DNA of 50,550 nt from a virus. The notes under the pieces were generated by a model. That model was not told the DNA's origin. It made no database searches and saw nothing but the letters and a program-made list of their open reading frames with translations. Location: positions 1 to 50,550 of IMG/VR virus record IMGVR_UViG_3300042691_040812; one strand, written 5' to 3'. The position numbers and the translations under genes were made by a program. Shown here piece after piece: positions 47,446 to 50,550 of this stretch; position 1 is the stretch's first letter; the number at the start of each line of letters is the position of its first letter.

Positions 47446-48224
47446 TGATTAAAAAGTTAGTTCATTTTAGTGACCTTCACATAAGGTTATATAAGGACCA
47501 TGCCCTTTACAAAAGTATTTTGATGGATGCTTTTGAGCAGTGGAAACAAATTACCCCCGACCGAATTGTGTTCACAGGTGATTTGGTTCATTCCAAAAAT
47601 CAAATGACTCCTGAGCTTGTTGAGTTTATTGCTTGGGTATTAACCGAGTGTTCCAAGATTGCAAAAACTATTTTGATACCTGGTAACCACGATTTTTTGG
47701 AAAACAATATGGAAAGACTAGATGCATTGACCCCTGTTGTGGATTCACTCCAAAATGAAATGGTTGTTTACTATAAGAACAGGGGAGTTTATGAAGACCA
47801 AAATATAGACTGGTGTGTTTATTCACTTATGGACCACAATATCCCACCTGATATGGAAAAGAACGATAGAGTTAAGATTGGTCTATTCCACGGACCAGTC
47901 CAAGGGCTTACAACAAATCTTGGATTTAAGTTTGAAGATGGGTTTGAAAGCTCTAAGTTTGCAGGATGTGATTTGGTTCTTTGTGGGGATATACATAAGA
48001 GACAAATATTTGATATACCTGGTGGAAAAAAGGCTTATATGATTGGGTCAACCATATGTCAAAACTATGGGGAAACTGTCACCAAACACGGATATGGCAT
48101 ATATGATGTTGAAAAGGATAAATACACAACTGTTGACCTTGACAACCCTAAACCGTTTCTTTCATTTAGAATAAACTCATACGAAGACATTGAAAATGGA
48201 ACAGAAAAATTCGTTAACTATTGA
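47445..48224 (+). CDS. recombination nuclease subunit, Mre11/SbcD/T4 gp47-like
   Basis: A calcineurin-type metallophosphoesterase that partners with gp46/Rad50. Metal-binding motifs are in order: HFSDLH (D10, H12), FTGDLVH (D46), IPGNHDF (N81, H82), LFHGP (H149), CGDIHKR (H184) and HGYG (H215). It is 259 aa, shorter than T4 gp47 (about 340), so the C-terminal capping/partner region is reduced. The reading frame overlaps the following coiled-coil gene by 29 bases. The gp46-like partner is at 49228 with three small genes between them. Confidence 0.93.
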   Translation: MIKKLVHFSDLHIRLYKDHALYKSILMDAFEQWKQITPDRIVFTGDLVHSKNQMTPELVEFIAWVLTECSKIAKTILIPGNHDFLENNMERLDALTPVVDSLQNEMVVYYKNRGVYEDQNIDWCVYSLMDHNIPPDMEKNDRVKIGLFHGPVQGLTTNLGFKFEDGFESSKFAGCDLVLCGDIHKRQIFDIPGGKKAYMIGSTICQNYGETVTKHGYGIYDVEKDKYTTVDLDNPKPFLSFRINSYEDIENGTEKFVNY

Positions 48225-48648
48225 TATAAACAAATCTGATTCATCCGACATTCAATCGTTCTGTGATTTGAATGAGATAACAGATATGAATGGTTTCATT
48301 ATGCTTTGTTTACGTAAAGGATTCTATATTGAAAAATATGGATTACTTAATCAGGGACAACTACCTGAGGTGATTGAAAGGGAGTTTGAGAAACAAGTAA
48401 TGATTGAAGACAGCTCAAAAATTGAGGAACTTCAAAATGAGATTTATATATTAAAAGGTAAACTTGAAGACCAAAAAGAGGTTGAGTGTGGAAAACTCCA
48501 AGAAACTATTATGGAATTGAATCGTCAACTTGGAGATAGGAACAGATTAGTAAAAGATTTAACAACAAAGGTTAACGAGCTTGAAAGTCTCACAAAAAGT
48601 TCTTATGCTTTCTACCTGAAAAGTTCAAATTTAAAAGACAGATTATAA
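48196..48648 (+). CDS. small coiled-coil protein between gp47- and gp46-like genes, 150 aa
   Basis: Residues about 85-135 form a long charged helix with heptad-like spacing (IEELQNEIYILKGKLEDQKE and following NELESL), predicted coiled coil. Residues 1-70 look like a small folded part (SFCDLNEITDMNGFIMLCLR). ATG 48196 is preferred over an in-frame TTG at 48190. The gene overlaps the end of gp47 by 29 bases, which suggests coupled translation and a possible function with the nuclease complex. No catalytic motif seen. Confidence 0.65.
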   Translation: MEQKNSLTIDINKSDSSDIQSFCDLNEITDMNGFIMLCLRKGFYIEKYGLLNQGQLPEVIEREFEKQVMIEDSSKIEELQNEIYILKGKLEDQKEVECGKLQETIMELNRQLGDRNRLVKDLTTKVNELESLTKSSYAFYLKSSNLKDRL

Positions 48649-48665
48649 AATAAAAAACAACAAAA

Positions 48666-49007
48666 ATGGTAAATTTAATTGCATGGTTCGTGTTGGCTTA
48701 TGGTTTCTCCAACATAATGGTTTACGGAAGTATATTTTCCGGTCTTAGAAACACAATTGCCCGTTGGGGTGAGTTAAACGGATTCTTTAATTTTATTTCA
48801 GGAATTCTTGGATGTATGATGTGTTGCTCAACTTGGATTGGATTTTTCCTTGGGGCATTTGTTGCGTCTCCATCTTATTGGTTTTTTGGAACAAGTCAAT
48901 ACATTTCTTGGTTCTTTGATGGATTAATGGCGTCAGGAGCCGTATGGGCAATTAACTCAGTAATCGAATGGTTTGAACAAAACCGACCAACAAATAGTAA
49001 CAATTAA
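48666..49007 (+). CDS. small multi-pass membrane protein, 113 aa
   Basis: Three hydrophobic segments are visible (about 3-22, 42-70 and 82-101), so this is a small inner-membrane protein. It contains the cysteine-rich motif CMMCCSTWIGF in the second segment, reminiscent of a motif in some uncharacterised small membrane proteins (DUF1360-like), which I cannot confirm. The C-terminal end is hydrophilic. It lies in the recombination operon between coiled-coil and basic small genes, not near lysis genes, so a holin role is possible but unsupported. Confidence 0.7.
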   Translation: MVNLIAWFVLAYGFSNIMVYGSIFSGLRNTIARWGELNGFFNFISGILGCMMCCSTWIGFFLGAFVASPSYWFFGTSQYISWFFDGLMASGAVWAINSVIEWFEQNRPTNSNN

Positions 49008-49019
49008 AATTAATATATT

Positions 49020-49202
49020 ATGCCAAAGTCAAGACAACGTAAAAACCACAAACAAAAGGTTCAGGCTCGTAACGACAGAAATCGAGGACTTCAGAAGAAG
49101 TATCAAGCCGCCATGGAAACTGAAATGCAAAAGTATTTGGAAAAACTCAGCGGAATGACCGAGACCCAATCAATCGGAGAAGTAAGTGGACCTGTTCAGT
49201 AA
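49020..49202 (+). CDS. small very basic protein, 60 aa
   Basis: The N-terminal 30 residues are strongly basic (MPKSRQRKNHKQKVQARNDR), the rest more neutral. Such small basic proteins often bind nucleic acid or act as assembly factors; the sequence does not say more. It has a 12-base leader and is followed 25 bases later by the gp46-like gene. The frame is open and starts with ATG, and the gene fills the gap between its neighbours, which supports it being real. Confidence 0.65.
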   Translation: MPKSRQRKNHKQKVQARNDRNRGLQKKYQAAMETEMQKYLEKLSGMTETQSIGEVSGPVQ

Positions 49203-49227
49203 TTACATAGATTTATCACCAAAGAAA

Positions 49228-50550
49228 ATGCTCAAAGATTTGGACTTAAACAAGTTGGATAATCCCCCAATCCAAGTGGTATGGGAAGATTATCCTGAAA
49301 ACTTTACACAAGAAAGATTAAAAAGTGTAAAGACATACTTTCAAAAGAAGTACAACACAACTTCAGTTAACTTAGTTACAAAACTAAAGAAGACTGAGGA
49401 TGTAGAGGACAATGTTGATGTATCCTTAAATATTATGGATAAGAATTATCAGCACGAACTTCTGAAAGGAATACTTGAGTCCAAAAATCAGGGTGAACTC
49501 TACGATGAAATCATCAAGATTGACAACTCTGTTGAAAACAAAATGTTGTCAGAACAAGAGGAAACTCCGGCATTTAAGAAGTGGTATATCAAAACAATTG
49601 AGTTTTCCAACTTCTTATCTTATGGTGAAAATCAAAAGTTAAATTTCCAAAAGTTAGGTGGGATTACTGTTATTGAATCAGACCCACCTAACTTCGGAGG
49701 AAAGACTGTATTGTCCGTCGACCTTTTAATGTTCCTTTTCTTCAACACAACAACTAAAACAAACAAAGCCGAAGAAATCTTCAATAGGTATTCTGATAGT
49801 AATAAAGTTAGTGTTAGAGGTGAAATAGAAATTGATGGAGAGGATTACATTATTGTAAGGGAACTCGAAAGGAAAAAAGGAAAGTCGGGGGAATGGAATG
49901 TTAAGACTGAACTGGACTTCTTTAAAAGATATCCTGATGGGTCACTGGTTAAATTCACAGGGGAACAACGAAGAGAAACAGAGAACTTCATTAAGTTATC
50001 CATTGGTAACTATGATGACTTTTTGATGACAATCCTTACCACTGGAACAAACCTCGAAGACTTACTTGAATCAAAGCCAACAGCAAGAGGACAGGTTATA
50101 TCAAGATTTTTGGGACTGGACTTCCTTAAACGCAAAGAAGAGACCGGTAAACAAATCTACTCAGAGTTCTCAAAATCTATGATATCAAACATCTACAATA
50201 CTGAGAGTTTGAAACAAGAGATTGACACTTTAAAAGATAAGAATAAGGAACTTCAAACACTTATTGACGAGAGTGATGTTAAACTATCTGATATAAATGA
50301 CAGACTTAAAAAAGGACAAGACTATCGTGATAACTTGCTTAAGTCAAAGGTCAATGTTGATAGAGAAATTGCTCTGTTAAACCCTGAAAATGCTCAAAAT
50401 GAAATTAAACAATACGAGTTTCAGGTTAACAAAAACATTAATGACAGGGACAATGTTAAAGTTGTTGAACCAAAAGAGTTTTATCACGAAGACAAACACG
50501 ATAAAGTTAAAGATGAATACAACAAATCATTTAAACAAATGGTTGAGGTT
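49228..50550 (+). CDS. recombination ATPase, Rad50/SbcC/T4 gp46-like (5' part, runs off the window)
   Basis: The reading frame is open from ATG 49228 to the window end (441 codons, no stop). After an extension of about 115 residues it enters the ABC-ATPase head: KTIEFSNFLSYGENQKLNF, then a P-loop region SDPPNFGGKT (151-160), RGEIEIDGEDYIIVRELE, and the pattern DDFLMTILTTGTNLEDLLES near 263-282, as in SbcC/Rad50. The segment from about 325 is helical with a high charge, the start of the coiled coil. Two features are unusual: Pro153 replaces the first Gly of the Walker A motif (GxNxGGKT type), and the usual Q-loop glutamine position is threonine. With the gp47-like protein it would process DNA ends for recombination-dependent replication. 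The zinc hook and C-terminal half lie outside the window. Confidence 0.88.
   Translation, partial: MLKDLDLNKLDNPPIQVVWEDYPENFTQERLKSVKTYFQKKYNTTSVNLVTKLKKTEDVEDNVDVSLNIMDKNYQHELLKGILESKNQGELYDEIIKIDNSVENKMLSEQEETPAFKKWYIKTIEFSNFLSYGENQKLNFQKLGGITVIESDPPNFGGKTVLSVDLLMFLFFNTTTKTNKAEEIFNRYSDSNKVSVRGEIEIDGEDYIIVRELERKKGKSGEWNVKTELDFFKRYPDGSLVKFTGEQRRETENFIKLSIGNYDDFLMTILTTGTNLEDLLESKPTARGQVISRFLGLDFLKRKEETGKQIYSEFSKSMISNIYNTESLKQEIDTLKDKNKELQTLIDESDVKLSDINDRLKKGQDYRDNLLKSKVNVDREIALLNPENAQNEIKQYEFQVNKNINDRDNVKVVEPKEFYHEDKHDKVKDEYNKSFKQMVEV

Noticed and set aside
1-50550. tRNA genes, rRNA genes, riboswitches, insertion sequences, integrase/attachment sites
   Set aside because: None could be recognised; intergenic gaps are too short for tRNA clusters, and no transposase- or integrase-like protein is encoded in the window.

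Overview
The window looks like part of a large, AT-rich tailed-phage genome, most likely a T4-like (contractile-tail) virus of a Bacteroidetes host, plausibly a flavobacterium. Four things point this way. T4-type replication and recombination genes are present (DnaB/gp41-type helicase, gp61-type primase, gp47/gp46 Mre11-Rad50 pair) together with gp25- and gp6-type baseplate genes. The ribonucleotide reductase is of the eukaryote/Bacteroidetes type. Several tail genes carry SprB-like, PKD-like, delta-60 and BspA-like repeats that are common in Bacteroidetes surface proteins. Start sites are preceded by A-rich leaders instead of clear Shine-Dalgarno sequences, as is usual in that phylum. No rRNA, tRNA, integrase, transposase or CRISPR array was seen. 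Coding density is very high and there is no gene-free stretch above 300 bases; the longest gap is under 75 bases.

Layout. (1) 1-5366, plus strand: an unknown gene, the replicative helicase, and the class Ia ribonucleotide reductase genes nrdB and nrdA, closed by a hairpin terminator. (2) 5380-37291, plus strand: a long tail/baseplate/fibre block. It starts with an unknown gene, then gp25- and gp6-like baseplate wedge genes, a 2192-residue protein with an internal hydrophobic segment, five further structural genes (one with a gpI-like signature), a seven-repeat SprB-like protein, and a run of modular fibre genes sharing C-terminal and internal modules. (3) 37331-37921: a RuvC-like resolvase gene and a terminator. 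(4) 37975-45019, minus strand: a two-gene adhesin cassette, a small 74-residue protein followed by a 2272-residue giant. The giant has Thr/Pro linkers, two predicted beta-propellers and two BspA-like leucine-rich regions. (5) 45093-end, plus strand: primase, a small ParB-like membrane protein, a RecB-type PD-(D/E)XK nuclease, a zinc-ribbon protein, gp47-like nuclease, three small genes and the 5' part of a gp46-like gene that runs off the window.

How the parts fit. Helicase plus primase would form the replisome priming unit. NrdA/NrdB supply deoxynucleotides. gp46/gp47, the RecB-like nuclease and the RuvC-like enzyme would process recombination intermediates. The central block builds the baseplate and a diverse set of host-contact proteins.

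The most interesting signals are: a TATTTATA-like box placed 3-28 nt before the start codons that open the structural units on both strands, often so close that the transcript would be nearly leaderless; a duplicated, inverted two-gene adhesin cassette; SprB-like repeats in phage tail proteins; transmembrane-like helices inside a giant structural protein; and a Rad50-like ATPase with altered nucleotide-binding motifs. Functions are read from motifs by eye without database searches, so unrecognised structural genes are named only by context.
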